From NCBI RefSeq assembly GCF_001422045.1, contig NZ_LMLW01000012.1, forward strand, positions 178,856 through 242,855: a DNA stretch of 64,000 bases, in the 5' to 3' direction. Below, piece after piece: positions 1 to 8,801 of the stretch (position 1 is its first letter; every line of letters starts with the position of its first letter). The DNA comes from Sphingomonas sp. Leaf242 (lineage in GTDB: Bacteria; Pseudomonadota; Alphaproteobacteria; Sphingomonadales; Sphingomonadaceae). Made by a program: the position numbers and the translations under genes. The notes beneath the pieces are model-generated. The model ran no database searches and was not told the DNA's origin. It saw only the letters and a program-made list of their open reading frames with translations.

Positions 1-388
1 GGCGCGCGGGTTGCGCCGATCGGACGATCATCGCGGTGACGATGCCGACCAGCATGCCGCTAGGCGCGCCGGCCAGCGCGCGCAGCAGGATTACCGTGCC
101 GCCGGTCGCGCTGGCGGTCGCGACGTCGAGCACGATGATCGCCACCACGCTGGCCAAGGCGAGCATGCGCGGCGCGACGCGTTCGGTCAGGAACCCCGCA
201 GCGCCCGCAGCGAGCCCCATCGTCACCAGCTCGGCGGTGGCGGCGAGCCCGAGCTGCGCCGCGGTCAGATGCCCCTCCGCGACCAGCGTGCCGAGCAGCA
301 ACGGGGCAAGGCCCGCCATGAGGACGCCGTACACGCCGACGACGAACGCAGCGATATAGGCCGAACGGGCCGTATTCGGCGCGATCAT
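1..388 (-). CDS. MFS transporter, N-terminal part (cut by window edge)
   Basis: Read on the minus strand from an ATG at 388, this frame gives a hydrophobic N-terminus with at least three or four membrane segments rich in Ala, Leu, Val and Gly, typical of major facilitator superfamily permeases. Only about 129 codons are present; the gene continues past position 1. Its ATG overlaps the TGA of the TonB receptor gene (ATGA), so the two are probably translationally coupled. The likely role is inner-membrane uptake of the compound that the receptor brings across the outer membrane. The substrate cannot be read from the sequence. Confidence 0.72.
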   Translation of the reverse strand, partial: MIAPNTARSAYIAAFVVGVYGVLMAGLAPLLLGTLVAEGHLTAAQLGLAATAELVTMGLAAGAAGFLTERVAPRMLALASVVAIIVLDVATASATGGTVILLRALAGAPSGMLVGIVTAMIVRSAQPAR

Positions 389-2652
389 CGATAGTTCGCC
401 CGCAACGACAGACCAAAGGTCCGCGGCCGTCCGACGACGACCGCATCGAAGCCCAGCGCAGGCAATGGCGTGATGTCCGAGATGACCGGTACGTCGAAGA
501 CGTTGCGGACCCACAGCGCGACCTCGTAGCGATCCTTGGCGAACTGCCAGCCGATCCGCCCGTCGACGAAGGCGCGCGCGCGATCGGTCAGCCGCGCGTC
601 GTTGGACGTGTCGAAGAACACCTTGCTGCGATAGGAGACATCCGCGCGTGCGACGATCGCGCCGGTCCCGATCGGTTTGCGATACTCGGCGCTTCCCTGC
701 ATGCTGACCTTGGGCGCCGAGGGCAGTCGGTTGCCTGAATAGTCGGCACCCTGCGAGATGAAGTCGCGATACGTCGCGCTGAGCAACGAGGTCGACGCGC
801 TGAGGTTGAGGCCATCGACCGGTCGCGCGGTCAGTTCGAGTTCGGCACCGTAGATCCGCGCGGCCGAGGCGTTGGTGAAGAGCTGCGTGGTGATCAGCCC
901 CTGGACCACCGACGTGTAGACCTGCAAATCCTCGTAATCGTAATAGAAGGCCGACACGTTGAGCCCCAACCGTCGGTCGAGCCACTGCGTCTTGGCACCG
1001 ACTTCATAGGCGTCGACCGTCTCGTCCTTGTAGGGTCCGATCAGCGAGGGGGCCTGCGCGAAGCCGCTGAAGAAGCCGCCGCTCTTGGTGCCGCGATTGT
1101 AGCTCGCATAGACGTTGGCGGCGTCGCTGAAGCGATATTGCAGCCCGGCGCGCCCCGACCACGAGCCGAACGTCTTGGCGTCGGCATAGGTAAACAACGG
1201 GATCGTTCCGCCGGCGGCCTCCGCGCGATAGTCGAAACGCTTGCGATCGGCGGAATAGCGCAGCCCGCCGGTCAGCGTCAGCCGCGGCGTAAGGTCGAAA
1301 TCGAGCTGCCCGAAGCCGGCATAGCTGTTCGTCACCTGCCGCGACGGCCACGCGAAGTCGCCGATCCCCGCGACGAGGTCGACCCCGCTCGGATTGTCGG
1401 GCGTCGGCGCGCGCAATACCGGCAGCACGTCGAGCGACGACGCGTTGCGGATCAGGTCATGCGCATAATACACGCCGGCGACATAGCGCATCCGGTCGTG
1501 GCCGTTGGACTGCACGCGAAGCTCCTGGCTGACCGTGTCCTGCCGGGTGATGTAGGACGCGGCGACGACCGGTACCGGGCTGGCGTCGGTATCCTCCTGA
1601 TCGTTGCGGCTGGCATGCTGGAACCCGGTCACCGCGATCAGGCTGACCGGCCCGAGATCGATCGACAGCGTGTTGCCGGTGCCGAACAGGCTGACCCGGT
1701 CGCGCCCTTCGAAGCGATAGGCCCCTTCGTACAGATTGCGGCTGGTGTTGGCGTAACCCAGGATGTTGGTGCACTGGCCCGAGGTGTAGAAAGCGGGCGT
1801 GCACAAGCCATCGGCACCCGTCGCCGCCGCGGTCTGCGGGATCAGCGTGCGCGCATAGGCCTGGAGCGATCCACCGGTCGAACGGCTGGCATTGACAGTG
1901 AGATCGTCGGTCACCGTGCTCGACGGCGTCAGATGGACGCTGCTGCGCAAGGCCCAGCGGTCGACGTTGTTGCCGCGGTTGCTGGTCAGCGTGTTGCGCA
2001 TATACCCGTCGTCGCGCTGATACAGACCGGCGATGCGAACCGCCGCCAGGTCGGTCGCGACCGGCGCGCTGATCCCGCCCTGCAGCGTCACCGCGTTGAA
2101 CCGGCCGTAATCGAGCGACAGGTCGGCTTCGGGCGTGTTGCCCGGCTGGCGCGTGGTGACGTTGATCGCGCCGCCGGTGGTGTTGCGGCCGTACAGCGTT
2201 CCCTGCGGGCCGCGCAGTACCTCGACCTGGCCCAGATCGAAGAACGCGTCGCGCTGCGCCAGCGTCGAGGCGACGTAGACGCCGTTGACGTAGATGCCGA
2301 CCGCGCTCGCCGTCGCCGGGTTGAAGTCGTTGAGGCCGACGCCGCGGATGAAGATGCGCGGGTTGGCGCCATTGTCCGCCGAGCGGATTTGAAGGCCGGG
2401 AACACGTCCCGACAGGTCGAGCACGTCGGCGATCCGGCGTTCGCGCAGGTCGTCGCCGGTGATCGCGGTGACCGCGATCGGCACGTCCTGGAGGCGTTCG
2501 GACCGGCGCTGGGCCGTCACGACGATATCGCCGTCCCCAGCCGTCGGCGGAGGCTTGGAAGGCTGGCCGGTCGCGGCCTGCTGCGCTTGCGCCTCCGCCG
2601 ATAGGACGAGCGCGATGAGGACCACACTATGGTGCAAGATAGACCGTTTCAT
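385..2652 (-). CDS. TonB-dependent outer membrane receptor
   Basis: 755 residues. An N-terminal signal peptide ends near AEAQAQ and is followed by a TonB-box-like stretch (GDIVVTAQRRSE). The plug domain contains FIRGVGLNDF and VEVLRGPQGTLYGRNTTGGAIN, and the rest is a 22-strand-type barrel ending in an aromatic-rich C-terminus. I chose the ATG at 2652 because an AAAGGGG ribosome site lies six bases upstream; a longer reading frame extends to 2856 but lacks such a site. The subfamily resembles sphingomonad receptors for organic substrates rather than classical siderophore receptors. It sits between a PLP enzyme gene and an MFS gene on the same strand, suggesting one uptake-and-use unit. The ligand is unknown. 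Confidence 0.9.
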   Translation of the reverse strand: MKRSILHHSVVLIALVLSAEAQAQQAATGQPSKPPPTAGDGDIVVTAQRRSERLQDVPIAVTAITGDDLRERRIADVLDLSGRVPGLQIRSADNGANPRIFIRGVGLNDFNPATASAVGIYVNGVYVASTLAQRDAFFDLGQVEVLRGPQGTLYGRNTTGGAINVTTRQPGNTPEADLSLDYGRFNAVTLQGGISAPVATDLAAVRIAGLYQRDDGYMRNTLTSNRGNNVDRWALRSSVHLTPSSTVTDDLTVNASRSTGGSLQAYARTLIPQTAAATGADGLCTPAFYTSGQCTNILGYANTSRNLYEGAYRFEGRDRVSLFGTGNTLSIDLGPVSLIAVTGFQHASRNDQEDTDASPVPVVAASYITRQDTVSQELRVQSNGHDRMRYVAGVYYAHDLIRNASSLDVLPVLRAPTPDNPSGVDLVAGIGDFAWPSRQVTNSYAGFGQLDFDLTPRLTLTGGLRYSADRKRFDYRAEAAGGTIPLFTYADAKTFGSWSGRAGLQYRFSDAANVYASYNRGTKSGGFFSGFAQAPSLIGPYKDETVDAYEVGAKTQWLDRRLGLNVSAFYYDYEDLQVYTSVVQGLITTQLFTNASAARIYGAELELTARPVDGLNLSASTSLLSATYRDFISQGADYSGNRLPSAPKVSMQGSAEYRKPIGTGAIVARADVSYRSKVFFDTSNDARLTDRARAFVDGRIGWQFAKDRYEVALWVRNVFDVPVISDITPLPALGFDAVVVGRPRTFGLSLRANYR

Positions 2653-2722
2653 CGTCATCCCCTTTTTTTGCGTTGGCGTCGGTCCTCGCGGGTCCGGTCG
2701 ACGGCCCGCCTGTCGTTGCAGG

Positions 2723-3958
2723 TCAGAAGAAGCATTGCCCGTCGCCGCGATACGTCGCGACGCGGTCGACGATGTCATCGCCGCGAACGAGCAGCAGCGT
2801 GTCGAACCGCTCGCACAGCTCCCCCGCCTTGGCATGACGGAAAAAGACCGGCGCACCGAGCGGCAGCGCGTCGGCGGTGCCGAGCCGCACCGGTGTCTGC
2901 ACCTCGCCGCCGCCCTCGTTGTCGATCAACGTGGCGCCGGTCGGCAGCCACGGCTTGGGAAGACGGTCGGGGCCGATCGGACCGGACGCGGGATAGCCAC
3001 CGCCCGCACAGGTCACGATCCCGGGTGCCGGGCGCCGCGTCACCGGCAGTGCGAAGCCCGCCGCGGGCTCGCCCAACGTGACCGCATAATGGTCGAACAG
3101 CCCCGGCAGGTAGAAGCCCGACCCCGCCGCCAGCTCGGTGACGCTCGGATCGCGCGCGGTGCTTTCGAAGCTGCCGGTGCCGCCGCCATTGACGAACCGC
3201 AGGCGATGCCCCGCCGCCGTCAGTGCCGCAACGATCGCGCCGCGCCGCCGGTGCACGTCGCGGATCGAGCGCGCCTTGAGCGTCCGGATGATGCGGTTGC
3301 GCACCCGCTGGCCGGGCACCGCGTCGTTGAGCCCGGCGATTTGGCCCTCATAGCCCATCACGCCGTCGAGCCGCAGATGGCGTCGCCGGGCGATGGCGTC
3401 GGCCAGCGCGAGCGCCGCCTTCGCGGTCGCGACCGGCGACCGATAGACGCCGAAGCGCAGGCCGGGGAAACTGGTCGAGGCATCCATGTCGATCGCGACC
3501 GCGAGCGAGGTTCCCGCCGCCGCCGCACAGCGATCGATGACGTCGAGCTGCGCGGCATCGTCGACCATAAGCGTGATCGACGCGCCGCCCTGCACCGCCG
3601 CCGCGACGCGCGCGATCTCGCTCGGCTCGACCGTAGGATAGGCGACGACGAGATCGTCGAACCCTTGCGATGCAAGCCAGGCTGCCTCCGCCGGCGAAAA
3701 ACACAGCAACCCTTGCAGATAGGGGAACCGGTCGAGCAGATAGCGAAGCACGCCCACCGACCGGATCGACTTGGTGACGAGCCGAACGGGCATGCCGCGC
3801 GCCCGCATGCACAGACGGTCGCCATTGCGGTCGAGCGCGTCGAGATCGACGAACGCTGCGGGCAGACGCACCGTGCCCAGCGCATTCGCATAGCGCCGAT
3901 AAGGATCGGACGTCGGCGCACCAGCCGCTGCCGGCGCGAACCTGTCGCGGTCGTCCAT
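2723..3958 (-). CDS. Fold-type III PLP enzyme (amino acid deaminase/aldolase-like)
   Basis: 411 residues. The N-terminal alanine-racemase-type barrel has the expected PLP lysine K63 in VRLVTKSIRS. The C-terminal part resembles the D-serine dehydratase-like domain, with a possible metal-binding His…Cys pair in RHAKAGELCERF. Family members deaminate or cleave hydroxy-amino acids (D-threonine aldolase, D-serine dehydratase, hydroxyaspartate dehydratase). The specific substrate is not deducible. It is first in a leftward unit with the TonB receptor 70 bp downstream, so it may act on an imported amino-acid derivative. Confidence 0.8.
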   Translation of the reverse strand: MDDRDRFAPAAAGAPTSDPYRRYANALGTVRLPAAFVDLDALDRNGDRLCMRARGMPVRLVTKSIRSVGVLRYLLDRFPYLQGLLCFSPAEAAWLASQGFDDLVVAYPTVEPSEIARVAAAVQGGASITLMVDDAAQLDVIDRCAAAAGTSLAVAIDMDASTSFPGLRFGVYRSPVATAKAALALADAIARRRHLRLDGVMGYEGQIAGLNDAVPGQRVRNRIIRTLKARSIRDVHRRRGAIVAALTAAGHRLRFVNGGGTGSFESTARDPSVTELAAGSGFYLPGLFDHYAVTLGEPAAGFALPVTRRPAPGIVTCAGGGYPASGPIGPDRLPKPWLPTGATLIDNEGGGEVQTPVRLGTADALPLGAPVFFRHAKAGELCERFDTLLLVRGDDIVDRVATYRGDGQCFF

Positions 3959-4003
3959 AGCAATCCTCTCCCTCGTGTCATCGACCTCTTTGGCGAGTCG
4001 ATG

Positions 4004-4054
4004 TGATCATCCTATCAACCTTAATATAGATAGCTACACCTAAATATGATCATC
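4004..4054. promoter_or_regulatory. AT-rich divergent control region with paired TGATCATC
   Basis: The 165-bp gap between the divergent PLP-enzyme and aldehyde dehydrogenase genes is markedly AT-richer than its surroundings. It holds two direct copies of TGATCATC (4004–4011 and 4047–4054), 43 bp apart, about four helical turns. This spacing suits a regulator binding two sites on one face, but no binding protein can be named. Confidence 0.35.
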
Positions 4055-4123
4055 GCTCTTGTTAGGTAGCGGTGTTCGCCATACGATCGAAGGAAGTCGT
4101 CGAGACGCCATGAAAGGATTGCC

Positions 4124-5548
4124 ATGACTCCCGAAGTGCAGGCGGTGCGCACCGCGTTCGATCGCCAACATCGCGCCTCCCGCGACGACGTTGCGGCCAG
4201 TGCGTCGATCCGTCAGGCGCTGCTCGATTCGCTGCACGACCTGCTCATCGAGGGACGCGCCGCGTTGATTGAGGCGATCTCCGACGATTTCGGCGGGCGG
4301 TCGAAGACCGAAACCGACATCCTCGAGATCGTGCCGCTGATCACCGCGATCGGCCACAGCCGTGCACGCCTGAAGACATGGATGCGCGACTCGCCGCGTC
4401 GCGTCGACCTCAGTCTGCAACCGGGCACCGCGTGGGTCCGCTACGAGCCGCTCGGCGTGATCGGCGTGATCGCGCCCTGGAACTATCCGTTGTTCCTGAC
4501 GCTGGGACCGGCGATCGATGCGCTGGCGGCAGGCAACCGCGTGATCGTCAAGCCGTCCGAAGCCTCCCCGGCGTTCGCCGCCCTGCTGGCACGCCTCGTG
4601 GCGGACCGGTTCGACGCCGATCGCCTGACGGTCGTGCAGGGCGGCGTCGCGGTGTCGCAGGCCTTGTCGGGACTGCCGCTCGATCACCTCGTCTTCACCG
4701 GATCGACCGATGTCGGGCGTCATATCCTGCGCGCCGCCGCCGATCATCTGACGCCGGTGACGCTGGAGCTTGGCGGCAAGTCACCGGCGATCGTCGCCCC
4801 CGATTTCGCGATCGACCGCGCCGCCAGGTCGATCGCCTTCGGTCGCTATCTCAATGCCGGCCAGACCTGCGTCGCCCCCGATTACGCACTGGTGCCGGCC
4901 GCCTCGGCACGCCGGTTCGCGGACGGCGTGCTGTCCGCCGCCGTGCACCGCTACCGGACGATCGAACGCAATGGCGACTACAGCAACATCATCGACGCGC
5001 GGCACCACCAGCGGCTGACCGACGCGATCGAGGAGGCGCGGCGCGGTGGTGCGGAGATCCTAACCCACCCGGCGCCGGCCCCGACCGGGCACCGGATCGC
5101 GCCGACGGTGGTGCTCGGCGCGCCCGACGACTGCACGCTGATGCGCGAGGAGATCTTCGGCCCGGTGCTGCCGGTGAAACCCTATGACACGCTCGATGCG
5201 GCGCTGGCCTTCGTCCGCGCGCGCCCACGACCGCTCGCGCTGTACTGCTTTGCGGACGGCGCGGCGATGCAGCGGAGGATCCTCGATGGCGCGACCTCGG
5301 GCGGCGTGACGATCAACGGCACGCTGCTCCATGTCGCGCAGCACAGCCTGCCGTTCGGCGGCATCGGCGCCAGCGGCATGGGCGCCTATCACGGCCGCGA
5401 CGGCTTCCTCCGGTTCAGTCACGCTCGCGCGGTGCACAAGGCCGGGCCGATCAACATGTTCGAACGGATTGGCCCGCCCTGGGGCACCGCCGCGCGGCTG
5501 ACGATGCGGCTGGTGGCCGGGCTGAAGCCGCTCGGCGACGGCCGGTGA
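4124..5548 (+). CDS. Aldehyde dehydrogenase (coniferyl aldehyde dehydrogenase-like)
   Basis: 474 residues, the length of the short ALDH subgroup that includes coniferyl aldehyde dehydrogenases. Catalytic features are all present: PWNYP (oxyanion Asn120), NAD-binding FTGSTDVG, general base Glu215 in LELGGKSP, and nucleophile Cys249 in NAGQTCVAPDY. It oxidises an aldehyde to a carboxylate with NAD(P). The subgroup assignment is by overall resemblance and is less certain than the enzyme class. Its TGA overlaps the GTG start of the SDR gene, so the two form an operon, reading away from the PLP/TonB unit. Confidence 0.88.
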   Translation: MTPEVQAVRTAFDRQHRASRDDVAASASIRQALLDSLHDLLIEGRAALIEAISDDFGGRSKTETDILEIVPLITAIGHSRARLKTWMRDSPRRVDLSLQPGTAWVRYEPLGVIGVIAPWNYPLFLTLGPAIDALAAGNRVIVKPSEASPAFAALLARLVADRFDADRLTVVQGGVAVSQALSGLPLDHLVFTGSTDVGRHILRAAADHLTPVTLELGGKSPAIVAPDFAIDRAARSIAFGRYLNAGQTCVAPDYALVPAASARRFADGVLSAAVHRYRTIERNGDYSNIIDARHHQRLTDAIEEARRGGAEILTHPAPAPTGHRIAPTVVLGAPDDCTLMREEIFGPVLPVKPYDTLDAALAFVRARPRPLALYCFADGAAMQRRILDGATSGGVTINGTLLHVAQHSLPFGGIGASGMGAYHGRDGFLRFSHARAVHKAGPINMFERIGPPWGTAARLTMRLVAGLKPLGDGR

Positions 5549-6318
5549 TCTTCGCGGGCAAGGTCGTGCTGATCGTCGGCGCGTCGAGCGGCATGGGCCG
5601 CGGTGTCGCGCGACGGCTAGCCGCGGAAGGCGCAACGATCGTCGCGACCGCGCGACGGGCGGGCGAACTGAAAAGCCTCGCAGCGGAGATCGCGCTCGAC
5701 CGCGGTGTCTGCATGATCCACCCCGCCGACGCACTGCGCGAAGACGAAGCCGCGGCGGTCGTCGAGGCGACGATCGCCCGGTTCGGTCGCATCGACCTGC
5801 TGCTAATGAACGTCGGCGGCGCCCCCGATCTTGACCTGCGGACGATCGGCGTCGGCGCGGTCAAAGACTATATGCGGAGCAATTACGACGTCTGCGTCAA
5901 CTACCTCTTTCCGGTGCTTCACCATATGATGCGCCAAGGTTCCGGCATGGTCGCGCATACCAATTCGCTGGCCGGCTTGATGGGCGTGCCGCTGCAAGGG
6001 CCGTATTCTGCCGCCAAAGGCGCGATGCGGCTGCTGATGGACACGTGCCGCGTCGAGTTCGCCGATCACGGCATCCGATTCGTCAGCATCTATCCCGGCT
6101 TCGTCGCCACGGCGCGAACGCAGGCGCATGCCATGCCTTCGCCGTTCGAGATATCCGAGCAACGCGGCGTCGCGCATGTCGTCCGCGCGCTCCGCACCGA
6201 GCGAAGCGACTATCGCTTTCCGGCTTCGATAAGCTGGCTTGTCCGCATGGCCACCGTCCTTCCCCAGGCGATCGTGACGATGCTGCTTCGTCGGCGCCTG
6301 CGCGCGGCACGGACATGA
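5545..6318 (+). CDS. Short-chain dehydrogenase/reductase (SDR)
   Basis: 257 residues of a classical SDR. It has the Rossmann motif GASSGMG at residues 12–18 and catalytic Ser141, Tyr154 and Lys158 in NSLAG…YSAAK. The usual NNAG is replaced by NVGG. Start is GTG, overlapping the upstream stop (GTGA). The C-terminus is basic and hydrophobic (LVRMATVLPQAIVTMLLRRR), which may allow membrane association. It probably interconverts a hydroxyl and a carbonyl on the same substrate family as the adjacent aldehyde dehydrogenase. Confidence 0.87.
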   Translation: MIFAGKVVLIVGASSGMGRGVARRLAAEGATIVATARRAGELKSLAAEIALDRGVCMIHPADALREDEAAAVVEATIARFGRIDLLLMNVGGAPDLDLRTIGVGAVKDYMRSNYDVCVNYLFPVLHHMMRQGSGMVAHTNSLAGLMGVPLQGPYSAAKGAMRLLMDTCRVEFADHGIRFVSIYPGFVATARTQAHAMPSPFEISEQRGVAHVVRALRTERSDYRFPASISWLVRMATVLPQAIVTMLLRRRLRAART

Positions 6319-6432
6319 CACGCAGCCGGGTTTTGCGTTACCTAGCCGGCCCGACCCGGCGGCGACCCCGCGTGCGCGCGTCTCCGTCCGCAAACGGCCG
6401 CAACCGGTAGGACTGGACATACCGGCAACGGC

Positions 6433-7524
6433 ATGGTTGTCGCCGCTGATGGCCAGCATGACCCGGTATCGTCGACCGTGATTCCCCAGCTCGATCTCCT
6501 GTTTCGCGGCGGTGCGATCGGCTTGCTGATGCTGGCGGCGGTGGTGTTCGCGCGGTCGCCGGCGTCGTTGCCGAGCCGGTTCGGCTTGGCGCTAACGCTG
6601 TGTACGGTGGTCGGTACGTTGGCGGGGTTGCCGCATGCGCCGACCGCGTTCGATCCGCTGCTCGATCTGAGTTCGAGCGCCGCGATTCCCCTGTTCTGGC
6701 TGTTCGCGCGCGCCTGGTTCGACGATGCGTTCAGGCCCAAACCGATCGATATGGCGCTGGCCGCGGCGTTCCTGGGATGCACGCTGTATGTCAGCCTGCA
6801 GGGGCGCGGACTGGCCGCGCCGATCCGTGGGCTCGATATCGCGGTCTATCTGGGGGGAATGGCGTTTGCGATCCATGCGCAGTGGCTCGCATGGCGGAAT
6901 CGGCAGGGCGATCTGGTCGAGGCGCGGCGGCAGGCGCGAACGATCTTCGTGGTGTCGATCGGGCTCATCATCCTGTGGCTGCTGGGCAGCGAGATCGTCG
7001 GTCGCGCGACCGGCGAACTGGCCGTGTCTGGAATGACCGCCGCCGCCGGGCTGTTCATGGGCACGTTCGTGATCAGCGCGCTGCTGTTCGGATTGCGCCA
7101 CCCCGAGGTTTTCCTGAGCGCGGATGCCGCCCCGGTGGTCGGCGAAGTTCCAGCCGTCGCAGCGCCCGAACCCCTCGACGTCGGCCTCGGCCAGAGCCTG
7201 GCGGCGATGATGACGCAAGACCGCGCCTACCGCGATCCCGACCTGACGATCGGGATGATCGCCGCGCGCGTCGAGACGCCCGAATACCGCGTGCGGCGGC
7301 ATATCAATGGCGGGCTCGGCTATCGCAACGTCAGCGACTACCTCAACGAACACCGGATCGCCGAAGTGCGCAGCGCGCTTGCCGACCCCTCGCAGGCCGA
7401 CGTGCCAATCCTGACGATCGCGATGGATGCGGGATTCGGCAGCCTCGTGATGTTCAACCGGGTGTTCAAGGAACGACTCGGCGAAACCCCCAGCGCGTTT
7501 CGACGGCGGCACCTCGAAGGCTAG
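6433..7524 (+). CDS. AraC-family regulator with membrane-spanning N-terminal domain
   Basis: 363 residues. The first ~225 form about seven hydrophobic segments (for example IGLLMLAAVVFA and IFVVSIGLIILWLLG). The C-terminal ~100 residues are an AraC-type double helix-turn-helix with VSDYLNEHRIAEVRSAL and the signature FGSLVMFNRVFKERLGETPSAFRR. Such proteins sense a membrane or periplasmic signal and act on nearby genes; the flanking efflux and aldehyde genes are candidate targets. The start codon is not firmly fixed, since no strong ribosome site precedes the ATG and later starts are possible. Confidence 0.85.
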   Translation: MVVAADGQHDPVSSTVIPQLDLLFRGGAIGLLMLAAVVFARSPASLPSRFGLALTLCTVVGTLAGLPHAPTAFDPLLDLSSSAAIPLFWLFARAWFDDAFRPKPIDMALAAAFLGCTLYVSLQGRGLAAPIRGLDIAVYLGGMAFAIHAQWLAWRNRQGDLVEARRQARTIFVVSIGLIILWLLGSEIVGRATGELAVSGMTAAAGLFMGTFVISALLFGLRHPEVFLSADAAPVVGEVPAVAAPEPLDVGLGQSLAAMMTQDRAYRDPDLTIGMIAARVETPEYRVRRHINGGLGYRNVSDYLNEHRIAEVRSALADPSQADVPILTIAMDAGFGSLVMFNRVFKERLGETPSAFRRRHLEG

Positions 7525-7646
7525 CGAAGCCGGCTCACAGGCGTCGGGACCGGTCGTTTTCGAAATCGACTGGTCGGTTTCGAGGATCGGCAGGCCAGGA
7601 TCGACCCGAATCGGCAGGGCGACCGCGTTCACAACGGGACGCGACG

Positions 7647-8798
7647 ATGCCGATGATTTCCACTGCCCCGACCGGGCTGCCGAGCAAGCTGCCGACTAGG
7701 CTAATTACTGCCGGTCTGACCCTCCTCGCCTGCGCCGGCTGTTCTTCCGAGCCGGTCGTATCGCCCAGATCGGACGCCACGCTGGTCGACGTGGTCACCA
7801 TCCATCACGCGGGCGGACAGACCGCGACATTCGACGGCGTCCTGCGCCCGCGCCGCGAAATCGCGCTCGGGTTCAAGACCGGTGGCCGCGTCCTCGCGCT
7901 GAACGTCCAGGTCGGCGATCACGTCCGCGCCGGGCAGGTCCTCGCCCGCCTTTCGCACGCCGAGGCGATCGCCGATACCGGACAGGCACGCGCCGACCTC
8001 GCCGCCGCGACCGCCGAGGCGGTCCGCGCGGGCGACGCGGCACGACGTGCCACCGGGCTCGACGGGATCGGCGCGTTGTCGGCAGCAGAGGTCCGCGACC
8101 GCGCGCTGGCGGCCAGCGCCGCTGCGGCGAAGCGCGATGCGGCGCGCGCGGCGTTCGACCACAGCCGAGCGACGCTCGCCGACGCGGTGCTGATCGCCCC
8201 AGAAGACGGGGTGGTGACCGAACGGGCGGTCGAATCGGGGACCGTCGTCGAAGCCGGCAGCACCGTCGTCAGGCTGGCCGCGGGCGGTCCCGAAATCGAG
8301 GTTCGCCTGCCCGAGCGCGTGCAGGTTGCCAGCGGGACGATGGCGGATGCGAGCTTCTGGTCCGCGCCCGACACGATCGCTGAGGCTCGGCTGAGACTGG
8401 TCGGACCGGCGGCAGACGGCGCGCTGCGGTTGCGGACCGCGCGGTTCAGCGTGCTCGGCGACGTCTCGCAGATCCCATTCAACAGCTCGGCAACGCTCAC
8501 GCTGCGGATGGCCGATCCGAAGGCGACGATCCGCGTGCCGCTGACCGCGCTCGGCGCACGGGGCAACCAGCCGCACGTCTGGTCGCTGTCGAGCGTCGGC
8601 GACAAGGGCCGCGATGGGCGCGGCAACGGCGTTGGCGACCGTGTCCACCGCCAGCCGGTGCATCTGGTCGAACTGCGCGGCGACGACGCGATCGTCTCGG
8701 GCCTGTCCGATGGCCAGCAGATCGTCGCAAGCGGTGGCGACACGCTGTCGGAAGGGCAGCGCGTCGTCATGGCCGGCCTCGTCGCGGGCGGCAACTGA
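7647..8798 (+). CDS. RND efflux periplasmic adaptor (membrane fusion lipoprotein)
   Basis: 383 residues. The signal sequence ends in a lipobox (LLACAGC), so it should be lipid-anchored. The biotinyl-lipoyl-like half (GGRVLALNVQVGDHVRAGQVLAR) and its return strand (LIAPEDGVVTERAVESGTVV) flank an alpha-helical hairpin rich in Ala and Arg. A beta-barrel and membrane-proximal part follow. It links the inner-membrane pump encoded 4 bp downstream to the outer-membrane channel. The frame is open far upstream to 6600, but that stretch is the shadow of the AraC gene, so the ATG at 7647 (or 7653) is preferred. Confidence 0.9.
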   Translation: MPMISTAPTGLPSKLPTRLITAGLTLLACAGCSSEPVVSPRSDATLVDVVTIHHAGGQTATFDGVLRPRREIALGFKTGGRVLALNVQVGDHVRAGQVLARLSHAEAIADTGQARADLAAATAEAVRAGDAARRATGLDGIGALSAAEVRDRALAASAAAAKRDAARAAFDHSRATLADAVLIAPEDGVVTERAVESGTVVEAGSTVVRLAAGGPEIEVRLPERVQVASGTMADASFWSAPDTIAEARLRLVGPAADGALRLRTARFSVLGDVSQIPFNSSATLTLRMADPKATIRVPLTALGARGNQPHVWSLSSVGDKGRDGRGNGVGDRVHRQPVHLVELRGDDAIVSGLSDGQQIVASGGDTLSEGQRVVMAGLVAGGN

Positions 8799-8801
8799 GC
8801 G

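Noticed and set aside
1138..4006. Long rightward frames of 488 and 515 codons over the TonB receptor and PLP genes
   Set aside because: Arg/Asp-rich shadow translations of genes on the other strand, common at this GC content; no domain or ribosome site.
4010..4018. CCTATCAA in the ALDH/PLP gap as a member of the flagellar motif
   Set aside because: It does not keep CCTATAA and lies far from any flagellar gene; probably chance in an AT-rich gap.
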